Assembly: GCA_010094045.1 (NCBI GenBank)
Contig: ML986582.1
Coordinates: forward strand, 310,001 to 374,000
Direction of reading: 5' to 3'
Length of the DNA: 64,000 nucleotides
From: Lojkania enalia
Lineage: Eukaryota; Ascomycota; Dothideomycetes; Pleosporales
Shown here: positions 43,789 through 56,012 of the stretch, piece by piece
Numbering within the stretch: position 1 is the first letter of the stretch
How the letters are laid out: each line of letters begins with the position of its first letter
Notes under the pieces: generated by a model
Seen by the model: the letters and a program-made list of their open reading frames with translations, nothing else
What the model was told of the DNA's origin: nothing
Databases searched by the model: none
Program-made: the position numbers and the translations under genes

Positions 43789-46700
43789 CTATCGTCGGTT
43801 AAAATTGAAGTAGCGGGCCTGAGAGACTATTAGTATGTGTTTGATGAATTGATTTATTGCGATGCAATACTTACAGCGAGGAACAAAATAATCAGGTTCG
43901 AGCCAATGAAGGCGGCAAAGATGCCCAAATCCCGCCAGCGATTCTTGAATTCATAGCCAAGAGGCTCGTAGAACTCGTCGCCAACCTTGTACGCACAGTA
44001 CTGACAGAAGTCCGTCGCGTTGTTGAGGATATAGCCCGGCGCTCCGCTAGAAAAGAAATCGTTCATATACGACCCGCAATCCTGCCCTTGAGGGGCTTGG
44101 AAATTGTTGTACTCGACGTTCGTGCACACAACAGGGCGATCGTGGAGCTCGGTTACGATCATGCCGCCAATTAGGCGAGTGAAAGGATTGAGCTGGTACA
44201 ACCATGCGCGCCAGAATCCTGGGATTTGTGGCTTAGGTATCGTTACACCGCAGAAGAGGGCAAAAATAATAATAACGAAAGGATTGACGAGTGAGGAGAT
44301 AAAGGGGGAGGGAGTCAATGCCGCAATCATCTGTGCGAGTGTGACCGAGAAGACCTCCGTAATGAGGACAATGAAAAATTGATATCCTGCTCGCGAACTC
44401 TCCGATTGGAGGCCAGGGATATAATACAAAGGTAAGAAGAAGGCAACGGCGCAAAGGATGCTATACGGCATTTCGGCGACGACCATCGATAGGGCGAAGG
44501 GGAAGGTCTTGTACGCTTTGGATGCTTGCTCGCGGTAAGAAATCATACGCTCGATTGCATACTTTGGCTCAACTTGAGCGAGAATGAGAGCCGGAAGGAC
44601 AGTGACCTGGAAGATGATGAATACTCGATACTGCAAAGACGAGCGGGAGTCATCGAGCTGTAAGTACATTAGACCGGTGAGCAGAGCGATGATGACATGG
44701 TTGAAGAGACGTGTGAAGCCGTAATTAGGAGTTCTCCAAAAAGCAAGACTCATGCGCTTGTTGACGTGCACGATCTGGTGCCATAAGGGTGTCGCATATT
44801 CTTTTTGCTCGATAGGCTCAACAGAGCCGACTTCGGCAATACGGGTACGTTTTATACGGACAATTTCATCCTTTATCTCTGCAAACTCTTCAGAATCGGA
44901 CCATACATCGGCCCAATCACGCTTGCCGATGCGGGGAGCTTGACCAGCGCCGATTGCGTCAAGCATCCACTCGGCGGGGTTGGCTCTGGGAGGACAATCG
45001 GCGCCATTACGGCGAAAGTAGTCGAGAAGAACGTGCGCATCTTTACCAATATCGCCGAAGTAGACGCATTGGCCACCACGCTGGAGAAGTAATAGGCGGT
45101 CGAAGTTCTCGAAGAGGGCGGAGTTCGGCTGATGAATTGTACACAGGATAGCCTGGCCAGCGGCAGCTAGTTTTCGGAGAAAACGGACGATATTGAAGGC
45201 ACTCTGAGAATCCAAGCCGGAAGTAGGTTCATCCAAGAAGAGTAGTAGCTCAGGCTTGGCAGCTAGTTCAACGCCAATTGTGACACGCTTCCTTTGCTCA
45301 ACCGCGAGGCCAGTCTCAGGATCACCAATAATAGCATCTGCGATATCTTCCATTTCCAAAAGCGAGATGACTTCCTCAACATATGCGTACTTCTCTGATT
45401 GCGGGACGCCGTAAGGTTGACGAAGATCGGCAGAGAATCGGAGCGCTTCACGAACAGTAGTTGCTGGTTCGTGGACATCTAGTTGCTCGGCATAGGAAGT
45501 GCCACGCTGGAATGCAATGCCCGGAGGCTTGCCATCGACCAATTTGTCGCCAGTAATGACTCCAATATTCTTTCGAGCAGCGAGTACATCCAGTAGGGTG
45601 GTTTTTCCGGCGCCAGAAGCGCCCATCAGAGCAGTAAGTTGGCCGGGCTTGACGTATCCGTAGATGTTCTTGAGAAGCCGCAACTGACCAGAAGGGACAG
45701 GGACATCATAGCAAAGATCTTCCCAGGTAAGAATGGCTTTGGACGTAATGTTCAACCCGGAGCTTGCGTCGGTATCTTCCTCCCTGCGATTTCTCTTGTC
45801 CCTCTTCTCCCGAAGCTTGGTATTCAGATCCTTGAGCTCCTTGTCTTCCTTGACGAAATACGTAACTGTTCGCCCTCCAGCACCCCACCTCACGTACTCT
45901 CCGAGAAAAGCGTTCGCGATGAGAAAGCCAACAATAAGAACGACCATGATACCCCAGTTGCGCCATAGGTCTTCTGGATCGTACGAGAAGGACAGCTTGA
46001 GATAATCAGTTCCCGAGACTTCAGTCGAGCCTGCGCGACTGCCTGGAAGGGTGCACACTTGGTTGTCAATGTTGTCATATCCGGGTCCAGACGGAATGAG
46101 GGAAGCTCCAGCACAGGTGAGATCAAGTCTTTCGAATTCATTCATCATCAAAGCTGAGAATCCGAGACCTAAAGCATTGATGTAGAAGATCCACCTTAAC
46201 CAAACTTGTTCAGATTGCCATTGGATAAGATACCCGGACGTCAATACGAATAGCGTAATGATCGTTGCAGCGAGGCGAATTGCAACATCGAAGTCGGGAC
46301 AAAGACATCCAACAGTTCGGAAAAAGAGCGTCATAGCTAGGTAGCCAGTGATAATCATCAAAACGAAAATGAAGAATGCGCCGGCATCTCGGACAAGACC
46401 TGTCATGAAATAGACAATTATGCTAAAAACCAGAATCTGAACGGACGCAAAGAGTAAGTCGACTCCAATCTGTGCGATCCAAAGAGCAGAAGGACGATGG
46501 AAGGTAAATGCACGATGCTTGTTGATAATCGGCCGACCTATCATAGTAGATGCCAGTTCAGAGAATGCTTGGAATGCATTGAAGAGAAGGGCAATGAAGA
46601 GGACACCACCTCTCGTGAAGGCGCCGGCCGAAGTTTTGGGAAGATCCAACCAGACGGTACCAGTAACAATAGCGATGACGATAGAAGTAATCCAGGAGAC

Positions 46701-48413
46701 TACAAGAGAAAACTTATCCTGCCACTTGAGCAAGAACTGCCTCTTAGCAAGAGCCCAGAGCTGCAGGTAGAATGGAATCGAGTAGACGGACTTCTTTGAA
46801 GCGTGCCGCTTGCTCTCCTTGACCGCAGTTTCAAAATCATCATATATCTGTTTTTCTTCAGACATGCGCTGTCGGTACTCGGCCATTTCTTGATCCATGC
46901 GGGCTGCAATTTCTGACTTGTTGAAGGCAGCTGCTAGGGCATCTGGGGTACTAGGAACATCCTTCTCACTTCGACTAGGCTTATATTCCCGTTCGAAGGG
47001 GTCGGTGCATCCCGTCAAATAATCCGGGGTTGTTTGACGGGGCTTCTCCAAGAAACCAAGGTTTTCAAAATAGGCTCGCGCTTCTTTCGCCGGCCCATAA
47101 TAGACTTCACGTCCGCTGTCAATGACAAGGACCTTGTCGAAGACGTCATAAATATTCTCAGACGCTTGGTAGAGGGAGACGAAAGTGGTCGCCTTGTAAA
47201 TATTCGTCATGACCCGCAATGAGCGAGCATAGTCGAGTGCAGTCGATGCGTCCAATCCTCGGGTTGAGTTATCCCAGGATACTATCGATGCACCAGTAAT
47301 CATTGTTTCAGCAATCGAAACTCGCTTGCGCTCACCTCCGGATATACCACGGACGAAAGGATTGCCAACGATGGTGTTCTTGGTGTGTTCGATGTTAAAC
47401 ATTTTAAGCATCAGATCGATGACCTTCTCTTTGAACTCTGTGCGCGACAAACCGGCAGGCCGCTTGCCGGGCACCTTAGTCTCGAGTGCAAAGTCCAGGG
47501 TCTGGCCTACAGTGAGGGTAGGATGATGGTTTTCATCTTCCTCGCAGTACACGGCTTCGCCTCTGTACCGCTTCTCGAAGAAGGCACTTTCAAATGGGCC
47601 GTAGAGCACCTCCCCGTCTACTTTGGTGTAACCAAACCGCTGGTTGCTGATGACTTTGAGGAACGTCGTGCAGCCCGAGCCCGGGCGTCCGAGCACAAGG
47701 ACCATCTCTCCAGGTTTCGTTACACCTTTGAAGTCCTTGAGGATATCAAACTCCCTCCCCTTCTTACCAAGCCCAAGCAGGCTCTGAGCTGTCTCGAAGA
47801 CATTGAAGAAGGAAACAAACGAATCAGGAAATGTCTTAGGTTATAAAGTTAGCGCCCGCATATAATAGGCGGAGGACGGGTTCGGGACGTGCTCGTGGGG
47901 CCGCGGTCAGCTTACCTTAACGTAGTTTTTAACCCCGCCAATGCCAGAGACGGTGAGGTTTTCCCAGACAACGCCGACGCGCTTTGACTTGATCCCTGCT
48001 GCCTCTTCCTCATCCCGGTTGCCTCTCAGGGCGGCTTCCAGGTCGAACTGTTCTTCCGACGAAGCCTCGGATTCGGGAGCCTTCTCGAGATCAGTGGCCG
48101 CGTGATCTCTCTTGCTCCGGCGGCTCTCGACACGGCTCAGCTGGCGCGACAGTCGACTCGTGCGGGACAGCTCCTTGCTGAGCTCTGCGAATTCGGCTTC
48201 GGCACGCTTGACGTCGACACCGCTGCTGGCAGCATTGTTGAGCGCTTTCTCAGAGAAACCGATCGCGTCACCGCTATGGACGGTGGAAGAGCTGTTCCTC
48301 GCATGCTGGACGTGGTGGTGTCCAGAGTGGATGGACTCGTAGACGACGCCCTCGGTCTCGTCGCGGATGGCAGAGTGGTTGAGCGGGCTGTTCGTGTTCT
48401 CCATGTTCTCCAT
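43789..48413 (-). CDS. PDR-type (ABC-G) multidrug ABC transporter
   Basis: Three exons on the minus strand (48413-47916, 47834-43875, 43818-43789) with 81- and 56-nt introns give 1495 aa, a normal full-size PDR length. The small last exon adds ARYFNFNRR, which suits the family better than reading through the donor. Order is NBD1-TMD1-NBD2-TMD2. NBD1 has the Walker A GRPGSGCTT (about residue 215), signature VSGGERKRVSIAE and the altered Walker B WDNSTRGLDA. NBD2 has GASGAGKTT (about 905), degenerate signature AVEQRKRVTIG and Walker B LLLFLDEPTSGLDSQ. This asymmetry is typical of PDR pumps. Residues 1-166 are a polar N-terminal extension with many Ser/Arg. It should export hydrophobic drugs and toxicants at the plasma membrane. 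A long gene-free upstream region could hold drug-response elements. Confidence 0.97.
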
Positions 48414-50204
48414 GGCTAGCGGCCAGGCACACGTCGCTCTACCAGGTACCGGCACCTCGGCTGCGGGAAGGGCGCGAAGCGAGGCTGCAGGCGGGCACCG
48501 TCAAACAGGCGCAACGACGGACTTACAGAGAGCGAATAAAGTAGGCGGAAAGGAAGAGAAAAGAAGAAACATATAAATTCGGCCGTCGCAGGAGCTGCAC
48601 TGGTCGGTTAAAGAAGGACCTTGAGCCCGCCGCATTAAATCCGTCAGGCAGGAGATAGCGCTATGGTGGGTCAAACTCCCCTCAGAGTTAGCTCCAGTGG
48701 TGACGGCAGATCGCAACCGAGCGAGCGGTCTCTTGTTCGCCGCGCGGCGGAATCCTAGCTGTGAACGAGATATTTCAACGGACGGGATGCGGACGACGCT
48801 TCCCTCATATTGGCGGGCGCGGCCCTCGACTCATTCTGAGTAGCGTCGAACAATAATGAGCGCCGCTCCTCGCGAATCTCACCGTCCATGTTTCCGAACA
48901 ACGACGGACCCTTGGGCCTCTACCCGACTAAGAGATGACACCGGCAGGACTAGTGACTGGTTCACTGATCTTCGACATGGGTATCCGTCGCTCTTTTGTT
49001 TAGTAGAATTCGCATGTGGCAGGCGGCGCAAGGCAGCAATCGCATTCAAGTCATTTCATTCCACACTCGAGCCGGATACCTTGTAGGTAAGATGGGGATT
49101 TCCGTTTCCACCAGCGCCTTCCTAGGAGCACAGAAAAGCAAAAGCCTACAGGCAGGCATACCAAGCCTCTCGGAATACGGCTTCCCTGGTTTCCGAAATC
49201 TACCAACGAGGTGTCGCATGGACACGTGCGGTAAGGCTGATGCTTGGAAGCCCCACCAGATCCACGGCGACTTTGAAATCACTCGGGGAGATAGATATTT
49301 CCGCCCGAGTTCAGGGTCTCTTCGAGGAGGATGTTGCGATTTTCAGGTATCAAGCTTCCCGTACAAGAGGGGCTATTCGCTAGAGTGCAGGTTGTCGAGC
49401 CGCGTCCTTCCGCCGCATCTTATTGTACAGTACATGCTTAGACCGCCTCGGGACTTCTAGCTCTAAATGGGCAGTCCTGACTGCTGTATCTGTCTGTTCA
49501 GGCTGCGTGTACAGGACGGTCCATTCCCAATAGCGACATTGCAGGAAGTTGATCCACCTCTGACCGTACGGCCTCCCACGCCAATTGCTAATTCGGGGCT
49601 CCGACCTGATCCACAGATGACAGAGAATACTGTCTAGACTCTCTGAGCATGCCCCTACTTGGCAGATATATTCTCGGTGCCGGCCCTTTGCGCTCGCGTT
49701 TCGCTCGAAAACTCACGCCGATATGTCTCCGCCAAGGGGCATGGCGGCGGGGCCTTTGATGCACTAGTCTCCGACTCGCTGCCTGTCCCGCCGACCTGCT
49801 TGCATTCTCGAAACGGCTTTCCGGCTGCCTCCGTCGCGCACGTCAGTTCAAAACGGCTCTGTCTCTGTGTCGTCCGCAAAGGGCGCTGTGTCGTGCAGAC
49901 AGCTTTTGGTTGAGTCATCGCTTCTCCCTGCTAAATGCCCGCTGCATCACACGCTCGTCGTCATGCGTACTGACACGCCTTTCACAGAAAGCATCTTTTG
50001 CGAGTGCCAAACTCTTGCACGTGCTGGCCATTTCACGGCCGTGTCCAGAACGGATGATCGTCTCCAACGAGACCTATTTAGCGGCTACGCCTCAGAACGC
50101 TCTCCCGAGCCCGAACTTCGTCATCCTAGGATGCGGCACATCTGCTAGGGAAATATTCTCTTGCGCCCTTTACAAAGGCTACCGTCCTTCACGCTCGCCA
50201 TACG
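48414..50204. other. Upstream region of the ABC transporter, no gene supported
   Basis: The first part should be the PDR promoter. GC-rich stretches give several overlapping open frames on both strands (for example 48996-49460 and 49655-49918), which is what chance gives at this composition. None shows a family motif. Confidence 0.4.
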
Positions 50205-50528
50205 ATGCACAGTACCGTAGCCCTACTGTTCCTCGCCAATCGCGTGTTGGCGAGCGCTCTTCCGCCCGTGCTCTTCTATTCGCCAGTTGACGGGCCATTT
50301 TGCGGTTGTGCAATCTCGCCACGTGTGTCCCCTGCTCCACGGTGGCCAAGCTGTGGCCTGCGCTCTTGCAGGCCAACATGCACGACGAAGCCAAAAATAC
50401 TTGCTGCGGGCTTCATCTCTCACGTCGGTCCTATCCCGCCGCTCTCTCCACCAGTCACAACTTGCATCCAGGAACGCTCTATCTGGGATCTTCACTCGAG
50501 TTCAGCTTTACGAGCCGGACCTCCTTGA
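50205..50528 (+). CDS. Candidate small secreted cysteine-rich protein (weak)
   Basis: An ATG-started frame of 107 aa opens with MHSTVALLFLANRVLASA, which reads as a signal peptide with a plausible cleavage after ASA. The rest has six cysteines and is Pro/Ser-rich, a composition seen in fungal small secreted proteins. Against it: overlapping open frames exist on both strands, the region is GC-rich, and no family is recognised. Transcription evidence is absent. It could be chance. Confidence 0.22.
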   Translation: MHSTVALLFLANRVLASALPPVLFYSPVDGPFCGCAISPRVSPAPRWPSCGLRSCRPTCTTKPKILAAGFISHVGPIPPLSPPVTTCIQERSIWDLHSSSALRAGPP

Positions 50529-51059
50529 TTGACTCACATTGCCCCTCTTTAGCCCCAGGGCCGGTGTGCAATGCTGCAGCACAAGCCTGCGCCGGGCTTT
50601 GCTTTCTGCAAAAGTCGCAGAAGGTTTGCTTGTCGCTTCCACTCAACTGGAAGCAGCGTTGGATTCATTGCAGTCTCCATCCTTGGCGGGGCATCCCGGG
50701 CAGACAGCAAATGAGCATTTTACTAATCATGAGCATTCAGCGCCAGGCTGCAACCACCTTAACGTTAACACTTCGAAAAATCACCCATGCTATGAGGTAG
50801 GGTGACGCGGTGTCATGTGCACTGGCGTAGAGGGCGTAGCAGACGGGTCGGTATATTATGAGGCGTGTCGGATTCCGATAAGGCAGACTTTGACCACCAC
50901 GCGAACAGCTTCGCGATACTTGCTACATCCGGGCCCACTCCCTTTTCTTATCACGGAGTTCTTTTATTTCAACGTCTTTCCTGTTCTTTTCATCATACGT
51001 CTACACTCTTTCCAATAGTCTTGTTCATTCTCTCAGGCCCAAGAACTACGCGCACAACC

Positions 51060-51233
51060 ATGTCTGGAATCTTTATCCCTCCCATCCGTTTTCAACCTTT
51101 CCAAGTTGTGAACGTACCTGCACCAAACAACGGACAGCACCCATTCCTTCAGCCGCAGAAGCCTCCGACGTCTCCAGTTCCAAGTCCATCTTCCTCACAA
51201 TCGTCACCTACGAGCCCACAAAATCGAGGGTAG
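51060..51233 (+). CDS. Candidate small Pro/Ser-rich protein, 57 aa
   Basis: The ATG at 51060 lies in a good start context (ACAACCATGTC), preceded by about 120 nt of C/T-rich leader-like sequence. It opens MSGIFIPPIRFQPFQVVNVP and ends in a Pro/Ser-rich tail before TAG at 51231. The leader and start look like a real fungal transcript; the coding part is too short and compositionally simple for a family call. Confidence 0.35.
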   Translation: MSGIFIPPIRFQPFQVVNVPAPNNGQHPFLQPQKPPTSPVPSPSSSQSSPTSPQNRG

Positions 51234-52757
51234 CATTCGGGAGATACGTTAAGAACCTAAATCATAAGCAACTAGTTTCAATTCTTTACTACTAGTCTGC
51301 CTTGTGAACTTGTTCGGTCTCGAAAATCACCCCAACGACATGGCGCACAAAATTGCACTGCCACCGCCTCCCCATCATTTTCCCCACCATTCCACGGACG
51401 TTGACGACTCTTGGAATTAATGATACTGTTCACGAAATTTCCACTGCCGCCCGCTTTTTGCGTGCTTGCGCGGGCATGGTATTAACGACATGATGCGAGA
51501 TACGAGTTTGGCTGCGGGTGTATCTTAGGGGTTCAGCGTTCTTTGCGTTTCTAGATAGCGTTGTCACCTCATCATTCGCTGGCTTCTACAAAACGTTATA
51601 ACCGCTCATCTCTCATATATCTATTATTAGCATAATATACCCTTACTTGACCGTTGAATGTTCTCGCGCTGTCTCTCGGTATCTCCGACGTCTTTCAATT
51701 ACGCTTACAAGGACTAGGAAAAACTCTTCTCCAAGCACGCCATGTGGTTGGCACCGTTGCATCTTCGGTGCGTGTCCCGCCTCGGCAACTGTTCCGGCGA
51801 TTGAATTGCTGTAGTTCAGCGCCCTTCCCAAGGACATGGGTGGAGTATAAGCACTCTCCTCAGCCCTGGGCCTAAATCTTACCCAAATCACTGACCGGTG
51901 AATCTCCATCTTAGCTAATACCTACGGCTTCTCTCCTTCTAGAGCAATGTACATCGTATACAATCTATTCCTGCATTTAAGCTCAGATGACAGCCTCTAG
52001 GTCTGGGAAAGACTCCGTCCTGCTGCCTGGGTTTGTGCTACTTTATTCAACTTAGTCAAAGCTTGACACATTGGTCCCCAAAGCTAGTCACTAATAATTC
52101 CCATAGCGGATAGACCTCATTATTTCCCATAGGTTACCCTGCACACCTGAGAACACCTCCTCGACCATGAAAGCTTCAACGGTGGTCAGCAATCATGACT
52201 CTTCAAACCCTGCCGTAACACTACTTCAAAGTGTTCAACAGCAGGCAAACATGGGGATCACAAGCAGAAAGCAGCCAGCAAATGTAAGCCATGGCGTGCA
52301 TTCAAGCACTGCCCCTGGAGATAACACGTCAGCGGCAGAATGCAACCGCTAGGTTCCACAACGCTCACCGCATGTATAGCTCAAAAATTTACAATAACCC
52401 GCAATGAAGGATCAATCCATGAAACCTCATCCACGCCCAATAATACCCTACCCCTCTACCCTTCTCTCGCCTTCGATACCACACTGCCGCCTCGTACACA
52501 CCATGCACACCCTTCCAACCCCATCCTCAGATCCTCCAATCCGCAACCTTCGCATACGATCGGCTCACCATGCGCCTCCCCTATCTCCTGCGCCACAATA
52601 TCATACACCTTCCACAAAGGAATCCCCCAAAACCCCTTGAATCTACTCTCTGCACCATGCATATATCCTGACCTCACCCCACCACGCCACATCCGCCTTC
52701 CCTCCCTCGAGCCCATATTCATCTTAAAAGTTTAACCCCGTCATAAGCCCCGGGGGG

Positions 52758-52789
<32 letters not shown>
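51234..52789. other. Intergenic, no gene supported
   Basis: Contains an ATG-started 61-codon frame at 52167-52352 and a C-rich stretch at 52430-52720. Neither has recognisable coding features. It ends in G8-9 followed by about 30 T directly before the N gap. Confidence 0.35.
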
Positions 52790-52879
52790 NNNNNNNNNNN
52801 NNNNNNNNNNNNNNNNNNNNNNNNNNNNNNNNNNNNNNNNNNNNNNNNNNNNNNNNNNNNNNNNNNNNNNNNNNNNNNN
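52790..52879. other. Assembly gap (90 N)
   Basis: Ninety N bases flanked on the left by a long poly-T run (about 52760-52789), so read failure in a homopolymer is the likely cause. Confidence 0.98.
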
Positions 52880-54065
52880 TTTCTCGCGTTGGCTATTTGG
52901 ATCTCATATCTCATCGTTGGGTTTTCTAGGGGCGGAGATCGCGCTATATGCATAGCTAGGATTAGGGATTAGGGAGGCCGGATGCTTTAAGCGTGCCGGG
53001 GATGGCGATGACTGGTGAATTTAGGGGTCGAATAGCCTTGTTGGTAGGTTATATAGTCTAGATCCAGGATTTGGATATACAGAGTAGGTAGTCAATAGAG
53101 GTCGTTGCTGGAGTTCTAATGCAGTGATATATAACGATTCGAACTGCCATATATAACTACCATCACTTAAGTTCAACCCGCCATAAGCACATCAACTTGG
53201 GGGACATCCTTCTTTTATAACGTTGACTTGTTTTCGTCGGCTTTTTTTTTTTTTTTTTTTTTTCCTTAGCTAGGTATTGTGAAAGTCCTGTGCGCCTGGC
53301 CACACACCAGATAAAGAGAAATAGTCAGGAAAAGCCTCTCTTACTGAGCCCTCCCATCTGCCCAGACTTCTTTTCGAAAGACTTAAGTTACTTAAAATCC
53401 GCCCATCCTGGCTCCAGCCCTTCTCCCAACAAACAAACCAAAAAAAAAAAAATTAATCCCACTAAACATTTCCACGTAGCGCAGGTCAAGCTTATCCGGC
53501 GCCTTTATTTCGTAACTTCGAAACTTCAACAACAACACAAATCGAGATCCACAAAAGCCGGCACTCGTCATCACAACTGTTCAATTTCGCGACTGACTAC
53601 TTATTATATAACATCTGAATTCCACCACAACGCCCTCCACCAGACCCCTAACGCCGCCCATCACCCAACACCGACCGCCCCGGAGAGCACGATCCAAATG
53701 TATCAGGACCCGCATCCTCCATAAAGAAAGAAAAGGAAATGAGAAGGCCAGCGGAATTTTCGTGAAGCGTACATATATCACCCTGGTCCCGAGATGCGCC
53801 ACACCCCCCCCCCCCCCCCAAAAAAAAAAAAATTATTTCCCCAGACGCCTTGCTACAAAACATAAACGGACCAACAAACCCCAGTCCACAACCAGTGCAA
53901 TCCTTCGTCAAAACCGCAACTCCAGTATAAAAATAATCTGACAAAAGAAAAAAAAGTAACGGCAACGTTGCCAAACGTATGATATCCTGTCCCAAACCGA
54001 GGGGACCTCAAAGCTCTGCCTTTTCATCATCTCTGAAGGATCCTAGATACACGCTTTGCTCCCAT
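52880..54065. other. Low-complexity intergenic stretch
   Basis: Holds several homopolymers: poly-T near 53245-53263, poly-A near 53440, and poly-C followed by poly-A near 53804-53832. No coding frame is supported. The right end is the 3' flank of the Opi1 gene. Confidence 0.45.
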
Positions 54066-56012
54066 CTATCTCTTCTCCCCTAAATCTACCACTGGAAAAG
54101 CCACCTTCTCCTTCTCCCGCTCGCTCCCATCCCCATCCCCATCCCCGCTTGCCCCAGCCTCACCATCCCGCACCCCACGCCCAATCCTCGCGAGCCACGT
54201 CTCCGCACTCTGTACTGTGCCGTCCACAACTGCGGTGATCTGGCCCATCATATCGAGGCCCTCCTTCGCAAACGCAAGCATGCGCTGTGCGCCACGCGCC
54301 TCCTCGCCCGTCCCGCCCTGTGCATCGTGTTCGGCGGCGGAGCGGCGCGCGAGCTGCCACCGCTGCGGTACGGAGAGGAGTTGTGTGCGGACGACCTGAC
54401 TCGCGTTCTGCGGGAGAGCACCGCCCGTGTAGCGGGACACAGATTGTACGACGTTCTGTAGTGTGGTCCAGATATCCGAGGAAAGCGATTTCATGCGATC
54501 TGCGATGCGGCGGACTTGATCCTCTTTCTCAGAGTCCATGCTCGCCGTCACGCTAACGTCCATTTTCGCGGGCTCAGAGGCTTCGCCGTCGGATTGTCGG
54601 CGGTTGCGCAGCGCCGCTTCGTATTCTTCGAGGACGACTTGCAGCGCCTTCATGACGGAGTCGATGTGCTTTGTTGCTGAGCGGAGGAGGCCGAGGCAGA
54701 GCTTCAGCGAGCGGAGCGAGGCGTCTGATAGGGCGACGCCGAGACCTGAGGTTGTCATTATGAGTTGTGTTGACCAGTTCACTCTTCGGTCTTGGGAATT
54801 AGGTCGTGGAGATTCTGTTTCCTTCCGTGCTGCAAGATCGACCGCGATGGTGGTTTCTTCGTATTTGGGCGACCGCTGGTCATCGTAGGCAGGGAGTGAT
54901 TCTACATAAGAGGATTCCGATCCGCCTCGTGTTCGGGGGCTTTTGAAAGCTTCGTCGAGGTCCATGGCGTCCGGACTCATAATTCTCTGCCGCTTTCGTG
55001 ACGTGCCCGTGTTGCCTTGCTCTAAGTCATCGCTTGGCCGCCTGTGACCTTCTCCAAGGTATCTCCGGAGATTCTGCTCCATACCGGTTTGGCGACCCAA
55101 GGAAGAGACAGTGTTAACAACTGGCGAGCCGATGTTGCGCTCAATGAGCTCTGCGCCGTACTTGACGAAGCGCGGCGAGTAGCCTTTCGTGTAATTGTAG
55201 GCAGAGATGGAGCCGTTGATAGTGCCACCGAGCCAGGGGTGGTTCGAGGTGATGAGGGAAAGGAGTGGTTCGGGCTCTGCAGTTGATTCACGTGGAAGAG
55301 TAAGGGAGCGGGTCGTCGGTGAGCGGACGAAGTCTAGTGGGGGTTGTGTTAGCTAGTGAGGCAAGGAGAATAGGTGTGGGGAATTGGAAGGAACGCAGTA
55401 AGGAGCGGCAATCTCTCCAGCCTTCTCGCACATGCCGCGCCAGCATGCTAGATAGTTGTTTATGGGCCAATGCAACCAGCCGTGTGTGCTCTGCTCCATA
55501 CGAAGAGATGCGGTTGCGAGCCAGTCTCGAACCGTAGTTAAGCTGGAATGGAACCTTCACCCACCTGGATTGCCCAACCCCGACAGCGCTTCTGCTGCCA
55601 GCCTCACATCTGGGTCGTCCACGCTGAGAACACTCATCTCCCTCGGCCGGCCTGAGTCGTCTACAGCGCTCACCACGCTGGCGGTATCCATGGGACTGCC
55701 AATCTCGATTTCGGTGCTACTGCGGGGCATCCCCTCAGGCACTCGCGGGAAGGTCGCACTACTCAACGGGGGCAGACTTCCCCATTGTGCATGCTCCGCC
55801 TGGCTCTGGCTGCGCGGACTGAGCTCAATCGATGGGTGCGACGCGTGCGGGCGGGCGGCGGTGGCATCGGGGAGGTCGAGCGATCTTATACCGGGCAGGC
55901 GGTCGCTGCTCTTGTCATGCGTAGTTGGGGCATGCGTGGGAACGGAGGGTAGATGTAGTGATTCGGGCTCATGCTGTGTGTATGCCGGCGGGCGCTCCTG
56001 TTGCATATCCAT
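54066..56012 (-). CDS. OPI1: Opi1-family transcriptional regulator
   Basis: Two exons on the minus strand (56012-55565, 55333-54066) joined across a 231-nt intron (GTGGGT donor, GCTAAC branch, CACTAG acceptor) give 571 aa. The join is in phase and restores DVRLAAEALSGLGNPG-DFVRSPT, a pattern typical of Opi1 proteins. Further family blocks follow: SNHPWLGGTINGSISAY, YSPRFVKYGAELIERNIGSP and GLGVALSDASLRSLKLCLGLLR...HIDSVMKALQVVLEEYE. In yeast, Opi1 senses phosphatidic acid at the ER and represses inositol/phospholipid genes; in filamentous fungi the role is less certain. The start codon opens MDMQQERPPAYTQ. The middle contains an Arg-rich patch (RKRQR), a likely nuclear signal or lipid-sensing element. 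The C-terminal tail is Gly/Asp-rich. The intron is longer than most here but contains no evident exon. Confidence 0.88.

Noticed and set aside
49655..49918. Opposed open frames on both strands
   Set aside because: Mutually overlapping chance frames in GC-rich DNA without motifs.
52167..52352. 61-codon ATG-started frame
   Set aside because: No leader-like sequence, no family, simple composition; not distinguishable from chance.
53804..53832. Poly-C/poly-A junction as a functional element
   Set aside because: Simple homopolymers in a low-complexity stretch near a gap; more likely sequencing-prone filler.
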